Origin: Polyangiaceae bacterium
GTDB lineage: Bacteria > Myxococcota_A > Polyangia > Polyangiales > Polyangiaceae
DNA: 64,000 bases
Reading direction: 5' to 3'
Assembly: GCA_029266615.1 (NCBI GenBank)
Contig: JAQSWN010000002.1
Span: 1-64,000 of the forward strand
The translations under genes and the position numbers were made by a program. Below are positions 33,856 through 43,360 of the stretch, piece by piece. Below the pieces are notes generated by a model. It had not been told where the DNA came from. It was given only the letters and a program-made list of their open reading frames with translations, and ran no database searches. How positions within the stretch are numbered: the first letter of the stretch is position 1; each line of letters opens with the position of its first letter.

Positions 33856-34849
33856 ACTCACGAAAGCGCTCGCGCTGGGCGCTCTCATCGCGATAGGTGG
33901 CTGCTCGAAGCAGTCACCGCCGGGAGAACGGCTGGCTTCAGCGGCGAGCCCGAGCGCCCAGGCGGGGCCGACGGACGTGCGCGAGCCGAGCGAGCGAGAG
34001 CGCGCGGTTGCGCCGGCCGCGGCGGTGAAGTTGCCGCAGACGGAGGTAACTTGGTCCTACCCAGAGACGCCGGTGGGGCCCATGAGCGCCGTGGTGGTGC
34101 TGCCGGAGCGACTACCGGACGAGCGCTTTGCCGTGCTGCTCACGTTTCACGGAACGGGCGAGGCGAGGAAGGGTCCCGAGAAGGGCGCGCGCGGCTGGCT
34201 TGACGACTACGGCATGACCCGCGCGCTTTCGCGATTGAAGCACCCGCCGCTCACCGCGGAGGACTTGCAAGGGTTCGTGGATGAAGCGCGCCTTGCGAAG
34301 CTGAACACGGCGCTGGCGGAGCAACCGTATCGCGGGCTCGTGATCGTGAACTCGTACACGCCGGACATGCTGCGGGGCGAAGAGCCGTTCACTAAGGTCC
34401 CGCCGCTCGCGAAGTTCGCCGTGGGCGAGCTCTTGGCGCGCGCCGCGCGAGAGACGCCGGCCATCGGTACGCCGCAGACGACGGGCGTGGACGGCATCAG
34501 CTTGGGCGGGCGGGCGGCTTTGGCTATTGGGCTCGGCAATCCCGAGGCATTCGCATCCGTCGGAGGGCTGCAACCTGCCTTTGATTTGGAGAACGCGGGA
34601 CCGGTGGCGACGCGCGCCGCACAGGCGCGCCGGAGGAATCCGGCCCTCACGTTTCGGCTCCTGACGAGCGACGGCGACTATTTTTTGGGCGCAACGAAGG
34701 CGATGAGTGCGGCGATGAAAGCGGCAGGGGTGCCGCACACGCTCGTCGTCGTACCGGGGCCGCACGATTATCCGTTCAATCGCGGGCCGGCGGTTTACGA
34801 GATGCTGATCCATCACGACCGCGTGCTGCGCGGCTTGCCGCCCATCTAG
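33845..34849 (+). CDS. Alpha/beta-hydrolase lipoprotein (esterase-like)
   Basis: 334 aa; the ATG lies inside the end of gloB, so translation is coupled. Signal with lipobox AIGGC, then a Ser/Ala/Pro linker to about residue 60. Hydrolase domain with oxyanion-type LLTFHGTGEARKG near 100, nucleophile elbow GVDGISLGGRAAL near 218 (Ser), LLTSDGDYFLGA near 279 (candidate Asp) and GPHDYPFNRG near 310 (His). Probably a periplasmic or surface esterase; no substrate can be named. Confidence 0.77.
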   Translation: MRSELTKALALGALIAIGGCSKQSPPGERLASAASPSAQAGPTDVREPSERERAVAPAAAVKLPQTEVTWSYPETPVGPMSAVVVLPERLPDERFAVLLTFHGTGEARKGPEKGARGWLDDYGMTRALSRLKHPPLTAEDLQGFVDEARLAKLNTALAEQPYRGLVIVNSYTPDMLRGEEPFTKVPPLAKFAVGELLARAARETPAIGTPQTTGVDGISLGGRAALAIGLGNPEAFASVGGLQPAFDLENAGPVATRAAQARRRNPALTFRLLTSDGDYFLGATKAMSAAMKAAGVPHTLVVVPGPHDYPFNRGPAVYEMLIHHDRVLRGLPPI

Positions 34850-35126
34850 GTGTTCTCCGGCGTTCACCGTGCCACGCGCTCGTCTTCAGACGGATCCTGA
34901 AGGTCGCGCGTCGCACGAGCGCCGGTGAGCGGGTGTACGTGTATCGGCGCCCGCTCGTCCGCTCGGGCCTGTCGCGAGAACCGTTCGAAGACCAGGCGGG
35001 TGAGCTCTCCGACGCTCGTGCGAGCCGTTTTGAAAAAAGGGAGGGTGTTCGAGACTCGGGGCGATGTCGCGGTTTGGACTAAATTTACTGAATGATTCTG
35101 GGGCCTGGCTCCGAATCGCCGACTTA

Positions 35127-35179
35127 GTCGCAGCGGCGACAATTCGGGCGTGCTCTCCGGAGATTGTCACCGCCGCGAC
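35127..35179. repeat. Imperfect inverted repeat, 17-bp arms
   Basis: Left arm GTCGCAGCGGCGACAAT and right arm ATTGTCACCGCCGCGAC pair at 15 of 17 positions around a 19-nt loop. It lies about 280 bp after the esterase stop. It could be a transcription terminator or an RNA structure. Confidence 0.6.
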
Positions 35180-35249
35180 TTCTAGGACTGCGATCCGAGT
35201 CTACAGAGGCCCTCTTTTTTGAGTGAACGTTATCTCGAGGCGCCGCGTT

Positions 35250-35325
35250 GCGTGATGAGTCGAGCGTTGCGTGATGAGTCGAGCGGCGCGTGATGAGTCG
35301 AGTGGCGCGTGATGAGTCGCGTTGG
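35250..35325 (+). repeat. Tandem array, 19-bp unit x4
   Basis: Units start at 35250, 35269, 35288 and 35307, each close to GCGTGATGAGTCGAGCGGC. Units differ only in the last few positions. Every unit contains GAGTC (a GANTC site). Confidence 0.85.
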
Positions 35326-35589
35326 GTCTGGACTCGAGCTGGGCGCGGATCCGCGGAGTGAATCGCGTCGGGGGTCGGGGGTGACGAAGTGGCGGCGCGG
35401 ATGAAGCGGAGGGCGCCGGGCAGAGGACGACGCGGAACGGGGGCAAGAACGCCGCGGCGTGCGCGGCGGGGCGTCGACGGCACGGGGGCCTGGACGGCCT
35501 GCGCGGCGGGCGTGGCCGGCACGGGGGCTGGACGGCGTGCGGGGAGGAGGGCGCGTGGACGGCGCGGGGCGCGGACGGCGTGCCGCGGG

Positions 35590-35692
35590 GCGTGGACGGC
35601 GCGAGCGCGCGTGGACGGCGCCGGGGGCGCGTGGACGGCGCGAGCGCGCGTGGACGGCGCCGGGGGCGCGTGGACAGCGCGGGGGCGCGTGG
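35590..35692 (+). repeat. GC-rich tandem array, 39-bp period (19+20)
   Basis: GCGTGG recurs at 35590, 35609, 35629, 35648, 35668 and 35687, i.e. alternating 19 and 20 bp. The two half-units, GCGTGGACGGCGCGAGC and GCGTGGACGGCGCCGGGG, alternate exactly, so the higher period is 39 bp. Degenerate units extend upstream to about 35470. Confidence 0.8.
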
Positions 35693-35794
35693 CGCGGACG
35701 GCGCGGGCGTGGATGGCGCGGCGGAACGGCGGAACCGAGGGACGGCAGGGAGTGACTGCTGGGGAGCTGCGCGAGTGGCAGCCCCAAGCAAGGC

Positions 35795-36139
35795 TCAGTG
35801 GTAGGCAGCGGCTTCGAGCAGCTCGGTGAGAGTGCGCAGCGTGCGGCCGGAGCGGTGATAGAAGCGAACGCCGAGGCGTGCAGCGCCGTCTAGGGTGTGC
35901 AGCCAGACCACCTCGCCTTCGAGGAAGAGGGGATCCCAAAGGTGAGGCGCTTCGACTGCGAGCGAGATGGCGGTGCCGTTCGGGACGGCTTCCAGCATTT
36001 CCATACAGGCGCCGCCCAAGCCGAGGTCCAGGAGGCGGGCGGGGCGCTGCCAGGTGCCGTCGCCGCGGCTGACGACTGCCGATAGACCCACCGGGCGGCG
36101 TGCAAAGGCACGGAAATGGTTCAGGCGGGGCCGACTCAT
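35795..36139 (-). CDS. Single-domain PilZ protein
   Basis: 114 aa. FRAFARRPVGLSAVVS holds the RR...V start of a PilZ domain near residue 10, and LLDLGLGGACMEML near 38 is a variant of the D/NxSxxG motif with Leu replacing Ser. The c-di-GMP-binding Arg pair is present, so binding is possible but the changed second motif makes it uncertain. Monocistronic, close to another PilZ gene on the opposite strand. Confidence 0.78.
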   Translation of the reverse strand: MSRPRLNHFRAFARRPVGLSAVVSRGDGTWQRPARLLDLGLGGACMEMLEAVPNGTAISLAVEAPHLWDPLFLEGEVVWLHTLDGAARLGVRFYHRSGRTLRTLTELLEAAAYH

Positions 36140-36333
36140 CGGGGGGCATCCTAGCGCGCATTTTTCGGGCTTGGCGGACGCCGTCAGCGCGGGCCCGGTG
36201 GCCGGTGCGAGGCTAGGACCGCGAAGAAGTTTGGGTTTAGGGAGATGGGTCCGCTACGATTGCCTGCCCGATTTGGGTCGCGCCACCGCGGCCGGCTGGC
36301 GTAAGACGCTGGCCTACGGGTTCCGGAGAACTG

Positions 36334-37836
36334 ATGGCGCAGGAAACGCGAAAAGACCCCCGCGCGAAGGTGCTGACCATGACGGTCCGCTACAAAAGCG
36401 CCACCCTCGACGAGTTCATCGAGCACCACTCGCACGACGTGAGCCGCGGCGGCATGTTCATCAAGACGCCGTCGCCCTTCCCGCCGGGCACGCTGCTGAA
36501 GTTCGAGGTGAAGATCGCGGAGGACCAGAAGGTCATTCAGGGCGTGGGCCGCGTGGTGTGGAAGCGCGAGAGCGAGACCGGTGACCGTGAGCGCCCGAAC
36601 GGCATGGGCGTGAAGTTCATCAAGATCGACGACGCGTCTCGCAAGACCATCGATCAGCTGGTCGCGACGCGCGGAGACGCGGGGGCTGCGTACGAAGCGG
36701 GCGGTGGCGACGGCGGCGGCAACAAGACCGCGCCGAGCGTGACACCGGCCGCCGCGATGAGCCCGGGCGCCGCGTTGACGGAGCCGACCGGCAAGGCGCC
36801 GCGCAAGGCGACGATGATTGGTCTGGGCGCGATGGGCGCGCACGCTGCCGCCAAAGCGGCTGCGGCCGAGCCGACCCCCGCACCGCCGACGGCGGCTTCG
36901 GGAACGTTTTTCCCGGAGTCGGACTCGCTGGCGGACATGCCGCCGCCCGAAGACCGCACCGTGATGAAGCAAGCCGCGGAGCTGCTGCAAGACGCGCTGC
37001 GCGAGGCGGGCGGCTCGTTGGACGACGTCGGCACGAAGCCGGAGTCCAAGAAGCCGGAGGCGGTGAAGCCCGAAGTCGAGAAGCCCGAAGTCGAGAAGAA
37101 GGCCGAGCCGGAGCCCGCGGTCGCTAAGAGCGTGCCGCCGGCAGCGACCGACAGAGGGCCGCACACGCTGCGTTCCGACGCGCCGAAGAGCGAGAAAAAG
37201 CCGGAATCAAAGCCGGCGAGCGCGCGGTCTACCGCAGCGGCGGCCAAAGCCGTCACCGCTGCCGAGCGCGCCGCCCCCACTCGCCCGTCCACGCGCCCGA
37301 AGCCGGTGCTCTCGGAGGCTACTGCGGCTCCGGACGGAGGGAGCAGTCGCGTCCTGGTAATTCTCGGAGCCATCGCGGTAGCGGCCGCGGCCGTCTTCTT
37401 CCTGACCAAGAAGGATCCGCCTCCTCCGGAAGCGGCTCCAGTCGCGGAATCTCCGACACCGGCAGTCGCTCCGACGCCGCCTCCCACCGAAGAAGCGAAG
37501 CCGGAACCAGCCCCGAGCGCCACGGCTCCGGCCGAGTCGGCGAGCGCGGTCGCGATCGCGCCCAGCGCGGCACCTTCGGCCAGTGCGGTTCCGGCGGCGA
37601 GCGCTTCCGCGGCCTTGGTGCCCACCGCCAAGCCGGTCGCTCCGGCTCCGGTCGCACCAAAGCCGGTTGCGGTCCCGAAGCCGAAGCCCAAGCCTGCCGC
37701 TCCCGTTGACACTGACCCCGGCGCAGAGCCCGCCCCCACACCCGCGCCCGCGGCCGAGCCCAAACCGGCCGAGCCTGCGCCGGCGCCCGCACCGAAACCC
37801 AAGCCCGCCGAGCCGTCGGGCGACAATCCCTACTGA
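36334..37836 (+). CDS. PilZ-domain protein with membrane anchor and long Ala/Pro region
   Basis: 500 aa, ATG with GGAGAA upstream. PilZ domain in residues 1-115 (RKDPRAKVLTMTVRYKSA, then HDVSRGGMFIKTPSPFPPGT, a good D-x-S-x-x-G motif, and GMGVKFIKID). A low-complexity charged/Ala/Pro stretch follows, one transmembrane helix at about residue 335-355 (VLVILGAIAVAAAAVFFL) and an Ala/Pro/Lys-rich tail. This PilZ type is found in gliding deltaproteobacteria. The next gene, a Ser/Thr kinase, begins 6 nt after the stop, so c-di-GMP sensing and phosphorylation may be joined. Confidence 0.82.
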   Translation: MAQETRKDPRAKVLTMTVRYKSATLDEFIEHHSHDVSRGGMFIKTPSPFPPGTLLKFEVKIAEDQKVIQGVGRVVWKRESETGDRERPNGMGVKFIKIDDASRKTIDQLVATRGDAGAAYEAGGGDGGGNKTAPSVTPAAAMSPGAALTEPTGKAPRKATMIGLGAMGAHAAAKAAAAEPTPAPPTAASGTFFPESDSLADMPPPEDRTVMKQAAELLQDALREAGGSLDDVGTKPESKKPEAVKPEVEKPEVEKKAEPEPAVAKSVPPAATDRGPHTLRSDAPKSEKKPESKPASARSTAAAAKAVTAAERAAPTRPSTRPKPVLSEATAAPDGGSSRVLVILGAIAVAAAAVFFLTKKDPPPPEAAPVAESPTPAVAPTPPPTEEAKPEPAPSATAPAESASAVAIAPSAAPSASAVPAASASAALVPTAKPVAPAPVAPKPVAVPKPKPKPAAPVDTDPGAEPAPTPAPAAEPKPAEPAPAPAPKPKPAEPSGDNPY

Positions 37837-37841
37837 CGCAT

Positions 37842-39815
37842 TTGAGTGGTCCCACGTCTTCTGGCCTGAGCGGGAGCGACCCCCGCGTAGGTACGACGCT
37901 CGCCGATCGTTATCGCATCGATGCGCTGATCGGCGAGGGGGGCATGGGGCGCGTTTACGCGGCCGAGCACGTGCTCATGCGCAAACGCCTTGCGATCAAG
38001 GTGTTGCACCGCGAGCTCACGACGATGGCGGAGGTGGTCGCGCGCTTCGAGCGCGAAGCGATGGCCGCGGCCAACATCGAGCACCCCAATGTCGCGGCCG
38101 CGACGGATTTCGGCAAGCTGGCGGACGGGGCAGTGTTTTTGGTCCTGGAGTACGTGCAGGGCAAGAGCCTTCGCGACGAGGTGGCGGCGGGTCCGATCGC
38201 CCCCGAGCGCGCCCTGCACATCGCGCGGCAGATCGCGGCCGGGCTCGGGAGCGCGCACGCCCTAGACATCGTGCATCGGGATCTGAAGCCCGAGAACGTG
38301 ATGCTCGTCGAGAAGGGCGGCGATCCGGACTTCGTGAAAGTGCTGGATTTCGGCATCGCGAAGGTGCCGATCGGGGAGGTACCGGGCGGGACCGACACGC
38401 CTGCGCACACGCCCATCACCAAAGCCGGCATGGTGTTCGGCACGCCCGAGTACATGGCGCCCGAACAAGCGCTCGGACAAACCGTGGACGGCCGCGCCGA
38501 CCTGTACGCGCTCGGGGTGATTCTGTACGAAATGCTGTCCGGCTCGCGCCCCTTTTCGAGCCAGAGCCAGGTGGGCATCTTGGGCCAGCAGCTGTCCAAG
38601 CCGCCACCGAAGATCAGCGACCGCGCTCCCGGCATCCTCGTGCCGCCGGCGGTGGAAGCGGTTGCGATGCGCCTGTTGCAGCGCGAGTCGGGCGATCGCT
38701 ACCAGTCTGCGGCGGAGGTAGTCGACGTGATCAATCGCCTACTCGCGCCGATCCCGGGCCGCGGCATTTACCGCTTCACGTTGCCGGAAGGCTTTCCCTC
38801 GCAGCCGCCGCCTTCGGACGAGGTGCTGTCGCTCCGCGAGGCCATCACCGTGAACACCGCGCCGAAGCGGCTCGACCCGACGCCGGTGCCGCTCGCGGGC
38901 TCCCTGCCGGAGCTCGATCCTCTGCTCGGCGCGTCGCCGAAGCCGAGCTTGGACGAGCGGCTGGCCGCGCTCCGCGCTAAGTTGCCTCCGGCGTTGCAGA
39001 ACGCGGCCAAGAACGTGCCTTCGCGGCTGTTGTTCGGTGGCGCGGCCGCGGTCGTTTTGCTGCTGCTACTCATCGTCGTGGTGGCGGGGTCGTCGGGAGG
39101 GGACGCCGAAACGGGACCGACGGCGGCCACGACCGGGTCACCCGCGACCAGCGCCGACGCACCCCCAACGCCCGCCAAGGAAGGGCCGTTCGCCCGCCCC
39201 GACGAGCTCACGGAGGCGAAGGCGGGCGGTCCCAAGGCGTACGACGCGCTGCTCGACAAGTACCCCAAAGATCCGAACATTGCCGTGGAGATGGCGCGGG
39301 ATTTGGCGGCGAAGAAGAACTACCCGGGCGCGGTGGCGGCCGTGGGGCGCGCCCTCTCTATCGATTCGTCGTTTCAAAACAACGCTCAACTCGCGTCCCT
39401 CGTCTTCCAGACCGCGCAGGTCAAGGCGAGCAGCGACGCGGCGTTCGCCCTGCTCGAGGGCGCGATGGGCTCACGCGGCGCGGACATTGCGTACGATTTG
39501 GTCACCACGCCCAACGTGAGGCCGTGGGTGCAATCACGCGCGGAGACGTTCCTTCAAGCGCCCGCGTTCGAGAAGGTAGCGACGCCGGGGCTGCGCGCCA
39601 CCATCAAGCTCCGGTACTCCGCCGGCTGCGACGAAAAGCGTGCCCTTCTCGGCGAAGTGAAGAAGAGCTCGGACGAGCGAGCCTTGTTCGAGCTCGTCCC
39701 GCTCCAGGACAAAACCGGCTGCGGCGCGCGCAAGAAGGACGATTGTTATCCTTGCCTGCGCACCTCCAACGAGCTGGACGACGCGATCGCCGCGGTGCGA
39801 ACTCGTAAGCGATAG
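37842..39815 (+). CDS. Membrane-anchored Ser/Thr protein kinase (Hanks type)
   Basis: 657 aa, TTG start 6 nt after the PilZ gene. Kinase domain about 24-300: glycine loop GEGGMG at 31-36, catalytic Lys 53 (AIKVL), HRDLKPEN at 145-152, DFG at 169-171 and GTPEYMAPE at 200-208. All catalytic residues are present. A Pro-rich juxtamembrane part leads to one transmembrane helix at about 396-416, then an exported helical C-terminal domain with TPR-like features (KNYPGAVAAVGRALSID) and a Cys-containing end. Predicted to phosphorylate cytoplasmic proteins in response to an external signal. Confidence 0.92.
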   Translation: MSGPTSSGLSGSDPRVGTTLADRYRIDALIGEGGMGRVYAAEHVLMRKRLAIKVLHRELTTMAEVVARFEREAMAAANIEHPNVAAATDFGKLADGAVFLVLEYVQGKSLRDEVAAGPIAPERALHIARQIAAGLGSAHALDIVHRDLKPENVMLVEKGGDPDFVKVLDFGIAKVPIGEVPGGTDTPAHTPITKAGMVFGTPEYMAPEQALGQTVDGRADLYALGVILYEMLSGSRPFSSQSQVGILGQQLSKPPPKISDRAPGILVPPAVEAVAMRLLQRESGDRYQSAAEVVDVINRLLAPIPGRGIYRFTLPEGFPSQPPPSDEVLSLREAITVNTAPKRLDPTPVPLAGSLPELDPLLGASPKPSLDERLAALRAKLPPALQNAAKNVPSRLLFGGAAAVVLLLLLIVVVAGSSGGDAETGPTAATTGSPATSADAPPTPAKEGPFARPDELTEAKAGGPKAYDALLDKYPKDPNIAVEMARDLAAKKNYPGAVAAVGRALSIDSSFQNNAQLASLVFQTAQVKASSDAAFALLEGAMGSRGADIAYDLVTTPNVRPWVQSRAETFLQAPAFEKVATPGLRATIKLRYSAGCDEKRALLGEVKKSSDERALFELVPLQDKTGCGARKKDDCYPCLRTSNELDDAIAAVRTRKR

Positions 39816-40077
39816 GGCCCCCGCCCCGTCGCGTCATGACGCTTTGCGTGTGCTCCAAGAGCTTGCGCGGTTGTGCGCGCGTCTTCGGGAGACACATTCG
39901 GTCATATCACTCCTCGGGGTGATGTGTGTGCAGCTCGCACGAATCGGCGCGCGGCCCCGCTACGACGCGGCTTTTCGCAACATGGAGGACATCCGCCAGA
40001 CACCACCGCATTGAGCCGCCGTGTCTTCGCTACGCGTGTGCGAAGCGCGCGGCGTTCCCTCAAAGGAGCCCCCTCGA

Positions 40078-42244
40078 ATGCTACGTTTGACTTTGCCCCG
40101 CCTCGCTACGCTCGCGCTGAGCGGCGCGCTCGCCGCGTGCTCAGGATCGGACCCCGCGGACCCACCCCTCGGTAATGCCGGCACCAACGCGGGTGGCTCC
40201 GGTGCGGGATCCTCGGGATCCGGAGCGAGTGGCTCCGACAGCGGCGGCTCGTCAGCCGCAGGAACCGCGGCGGGCGGCTCGTCCACGACGGGCGGCACGT
40301 TCAACCAAGGCGGCAGCACGGTTGGTATCGGCGGCACTTTCGGCACGGCGGGGGCGGCGGGGACGGCAACGGGAGGCGGTGGAAGTGGCGGAAGCGGCGG
40401 AGCGGGGGGCGCGGCCGCGGGCGGCGGAGCGGGCGGCATGGGCGGCAGCGGAGGCGCGCCGACCGAAGCCATGGTCTGTGAAGGAACGGGGTGGACCGCG
40501 TCGGCGCTCGTCTCGACGGATCCGCCCTCCAATGCCATCGATCGCGATGCGGATCGCAATCAGAGCCGCTTCTCGACGGGGCGACCCATGACCGTCGGCG
40601 ATTGGTTGCAGGTGGACTTCGGCCGAACGCTCACGGTCGACGACGTTTCGATTCGCTGGGGCGCGAGCGACTACGCCGGCAAGCTCGACGTGCGTCTTTC
40701 CGACACCCCCGCTCGCTCACCAGAGCGCTGCGACCGTGGCCGGCGTAACTGGCGTCGTGGGGACCCAGAAGGTGGACCTGCCCTACCAGGCTGAAGGTCG
40801 CTACCTACTCATCACGCTCAAGGACATCAGCTCTACGAACTGGTGGTCGATCCAAGACGTCTTCATCACTTGCGGCGACGGCATGATGGGCGGTGGTGGC
40901 GGCGGTACGAGCGGAGCGGGCGGAACCGCGAACGGCGGAGCGGGCGGAGCCGCGAACGGCGGAACCGCGACCGGTGGCACGGACCCGGGGAGCGGCGGCA
41001 CCGCGAGCGGCGGCACCGCCGGCACCGGCCCGGAGCCGGAATGCCAGACCGCAGCCGACTGCGTGAACGAAAACGCGTGCCTGGACGTTGCTTGCACGGC
41101 TGGCCAGTGCGTCACGACGCCGAACAGCGCGGACTGCCCGGACGACAACAACCCCTGCACGGACGACGTCTGCAGTCAGGGCTCGTGCGGCGAAGACACC
41201 GGCGTGTGCGTGGGCAGCGACCTCGTGATCATTCGCGTGAATCGGCCGCAGGCAAATCAGCACGTGTTCGTCAACCCGGCCGACGGCATCTTGAGGTCTA
41301 CGGCAGCGGCGTCCGGGGCAGCCATCTTTCAGCAGGAGTTTTTGAACGGCACGAAGCTCCAGTTCAAACTCAAGGACATGGAGACGGGCCTGTACGTCGG
41401 CATCGGCGCCAACGAACGCCTGTTTGCGAACGCAGACGTGGCCGCGGCGATGGTGTTCGGCGCTCCGGACTGCACCACCCCGTTCGTCGGCCTCTTCGCG
41501 TATGGGGACGATGACGACCTCCGCGCGTTGACGGCCGAAGCGAACGAGTTCCTCGAAGCGACGAGACCGTCATGCGACCCGAACAACGCCGGCGCCTGGG
41601 AGAAGTTCCAGCTGCTCCCCGTCGTGCCCGGTTGCAAGGCGGACGTCGACTGCGACGACGATAACCCGTGCACCGAGCAGACGTGCAACGCCGGTCAGTG
41701 CGTGTTCGCCGACGCGCCGGAGACCACGGCTTGCGCGAGCGACGACAACGCGTGCACGACCGACGTCTGCATGGGCGGCCTGTGCGTCCACGAAAACAGC
41801 GTTATTGGCGGCGAGTGCGGAACGGCGCTCGTGACCATCCGCGCCAACCGCAACGACAACTACATCACGCTGAACGAGGTCGGTAACTTCCTGGACTGGA
41901 ACGCTCCGCTCCTGGAGAACGCCAGCATGTTCGAGCTCGTGGACCAGGTCGGCACGCAGTTCAAGCTGCGCGCCGAGAACGGCTCGTTCGTTCGGATCAC
42001 GACCTTGGGTGCCAACCCAGACGAGCTGGTGGCCGACGCCTCCTACCTCGAGGCGGGCATCTTCGACAACGCGCCCTGCGGCGTGGCGGTGCCGAAGCAG
42101 AGCTTCCGCGCCGTGAGCGACGTCGACGACGCGCAGCGCTACGTGAAGACGGACACCGCCCACCTGCGCGCCATCAACGCCGACTGCGGCGGTGGCACCA
42201 CGTCGTGGGAACAGTTCGAGTTCACGCCGGTGGCCCAGCCTTGA
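40078..42244 (+). CDS. F5/8-type C plus fascin-like trefoil lipoprotein, frameshifted
   Basis: Two frames make one gene. The 5' frame starts at ATG 40078 (AAAGGAG upstream) with lipobox LAAC and a long Gly/Ser linker, then an F5/8 type C (discoidin) domain (DPPSNAIDRDADRNQSRFST, GDWLQVDFGRTLTVDDVSI) that loses its match after LDVRLSDT. The match continues in the +1 frame (VAGVTGVVGTQKVDLPYQ, YLLITLKDISSTNWWSIQDV). The 3' part has two Cys modules (CVNENACLDVACTAGQC; CDDDNPCTEQTCNAGQC), each followed by a beta-trefoil-like unit (FKLKDMETGLYVGIG; FKLRAENGSFVRIT). Carbohydrate-binding surface protein by architecture. It is either a sequencing error, a recent pseudogene or a frameshifted gene; the 5' frame alone ends at 40794. 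Confidence 0.75.
40706..40710 (+). other. Probable frameshift site (C5 run)
   Basis: A run of five C at 40706-40710 is where the F5/8 domain match leaves one frame and continues in the +1 frame. Removing one C would restore a single open frame. No stop codon lies in the new frame between the run and the downstream domain. Confidence 0.6.
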
Positions 42245-42262
42245 GCTAGTCCGGCGCGGCCC

Positions 42263-42301
42263 ACGCGGGGCAGCGAGCTTTCGAGCCCGCTCGCCCCGCG
42301 T
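42263..42301. terminator. Strong hairpin between convergent genes
   Basis: ACGCGGGGC ... GCCCCGCGT extended by GAGC/GCTC, with a short bulge on the left arm and a loop of about 10 nt. It lies in the 70-bp gap between the trefoil gene end and the dehydrogenase gene end, so it can serve both strands. Confidence 0.65.
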
Positions 42302-42314
42302 AGCCGTTCGTGTC

Positions 42315-43223
42315 TCAACGAAGCTCGGGAGCGAGCTCCTCGAGCCACAGGTTCAGGTATTCGGAGCTGATCGCCGAGGCGTGCGGCATGACGTGCAGGT
42401 TCGGCACGTCCCAGAGCGGTGAGTCGGCCGGCAAAGGCTCGACGTGGAACACGTCCAAGAAGGCGTGCCCGAGTTGGCCCGCCCCGAGCGCTCGCACCAG
42501 CGCCGCTTCATCGACCGCGTTGCCTCGCCCAAGGTTGTACAAGCTCGCGCTCGGTTTCAGCAGGCGGAGCGCGGCTTCGTCGATGAGGTGATCGGTGCCC
42601 GTATCGCTCGGTAGCGTGAGCACGACGTGATCGGCCTGGGGCAAAAGCCGACGCAGCTCCGAGACGGGGTGAACCGCGTCGGCGGGAGCCGGATCGCCCG
42701 CAGGGCTACGTTTGACGCCGGTGACGCTCATTCCGACCGCTTTGAGTAGCCGAGCGCATTGTCTCCCGAGCGGCCCGTAGCCGACTATCAGCGCGCTCTG
42801 ACCCGCGAGACGCCGCGTCCTTCCGAACGCGTCCCGATCCCAAAGCCGCTGTTGCTGCTGAGAGAGGCACAGATCGAGGCGGCGCGAATGAAAGAGCATC
42901 ATCGCGAGGAGCGACTCCGCCATGATCTTGCCGTGAAAGCTGCCATGGCTGACGCGCACGCGGCGCTGTGGATCCATGTCCACCAATTCACGTCCAGCTG
43001 ACGGTGTCGCCACCAGGCGAAGCAGGGGTGCGCGCGGGTACCACTCCGCTGCAAACCGCCACACGAGCGCCGCTTCCGCGCTCGGAATCAGCGCTAAAAA
43101 CGCGTCGCGGCTCTCCGCGACGACGAAGTCGTGTTGTGGATATTCACTCCGGAGTGCCTCAAGTTGAGACGAGCTCAAATCGAACGCTCGAATCGGGCTC
43201 TCGAGCCAGATGACGACCTTCAT
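42315..43223 (-). CDS. D-isomer 2-hydroxyacid dehydrogenase
   Basis: 302 aa NAD(P)-dependent dehydrogenase. Rossmann motif ALIVGYGPLGRQCARLL near residue 145, the catalytic Arg in LYNLGRGNAVDE near 233, the Glu in DVFHVEPLP near 262 and the His in MPHASAIS near 283. The order and spacing fit glyoxylate/hydroxypyruvate reductase relatives. The substrate cannot be decided. Monocistronic. Confidence 0.87.
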   Translation of the reverse strand: MKVVIWLESPIRAFDLSSSQLEALRSEYPQHDFVVAESRDAFLALIPSAEAALVWRFAAEWYPRAPLLRLVATPSAGRELVDMDPQRRVRVSHGSFHGKIMAESLLAMMLFHSRRLDLCLSQQQQRLWDRDAFGRTRRLAGQSALIVGYGPLGRQCARLLKAVGMSVTGVKRSPAGDPAPADAVHPVSELRRLLPQADHVVLTLPSDTGTDHLIDEAALRLLKPSASLYNLGRGNAVDEAALVRALGAGQLGHAFLDVFHVEPLPADSPLWDVPNLHVMPHASAISSEYLNLWLEELAPELR

Positions 43224-43360
43224 GGCCGCGAGCCTAGCAAGGAGCGCCGCCGTTCATCACCCTTCTGTGTAAGCGTGAGTAGATGAAGGTATGCGGGTTG
43301 TTTCGACGCTAACCAAATAACTAAAGTCAGCGAGCGTCCAAACTTCGTAAGGTGGTCGCC

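Larger units (their letters stand above)
34850..35794. other. Gene-free, repeat-rich stretch between convergent genes
   Basis: 945 bp without a supportable gene, between the ends of the esterase gene and the PilZ gene. It holds an imperfect hairpin (35127-35179), four exact-period 19-bp units (35250-35325) and a GC-extreme array with 39-bp period (35590-35692). Long frames through the arrays have simple composition (Arg/Pro/Ala or Arg/Gly) and are read as artefacts of the repeats. Confidence 0.65.

Noticed and set aside
35200-35219. GAGGCCCTC followed by T6 as an intrinsic terminator
   Set aside because: The palindrome leaves a one-base loop and cannot form a stable hairpin.
35250-35692. Tandem arrays considered as a CRISPR array
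   Set aside because: Units are directly adjacent with no unique spacers, and there are no cas genes.
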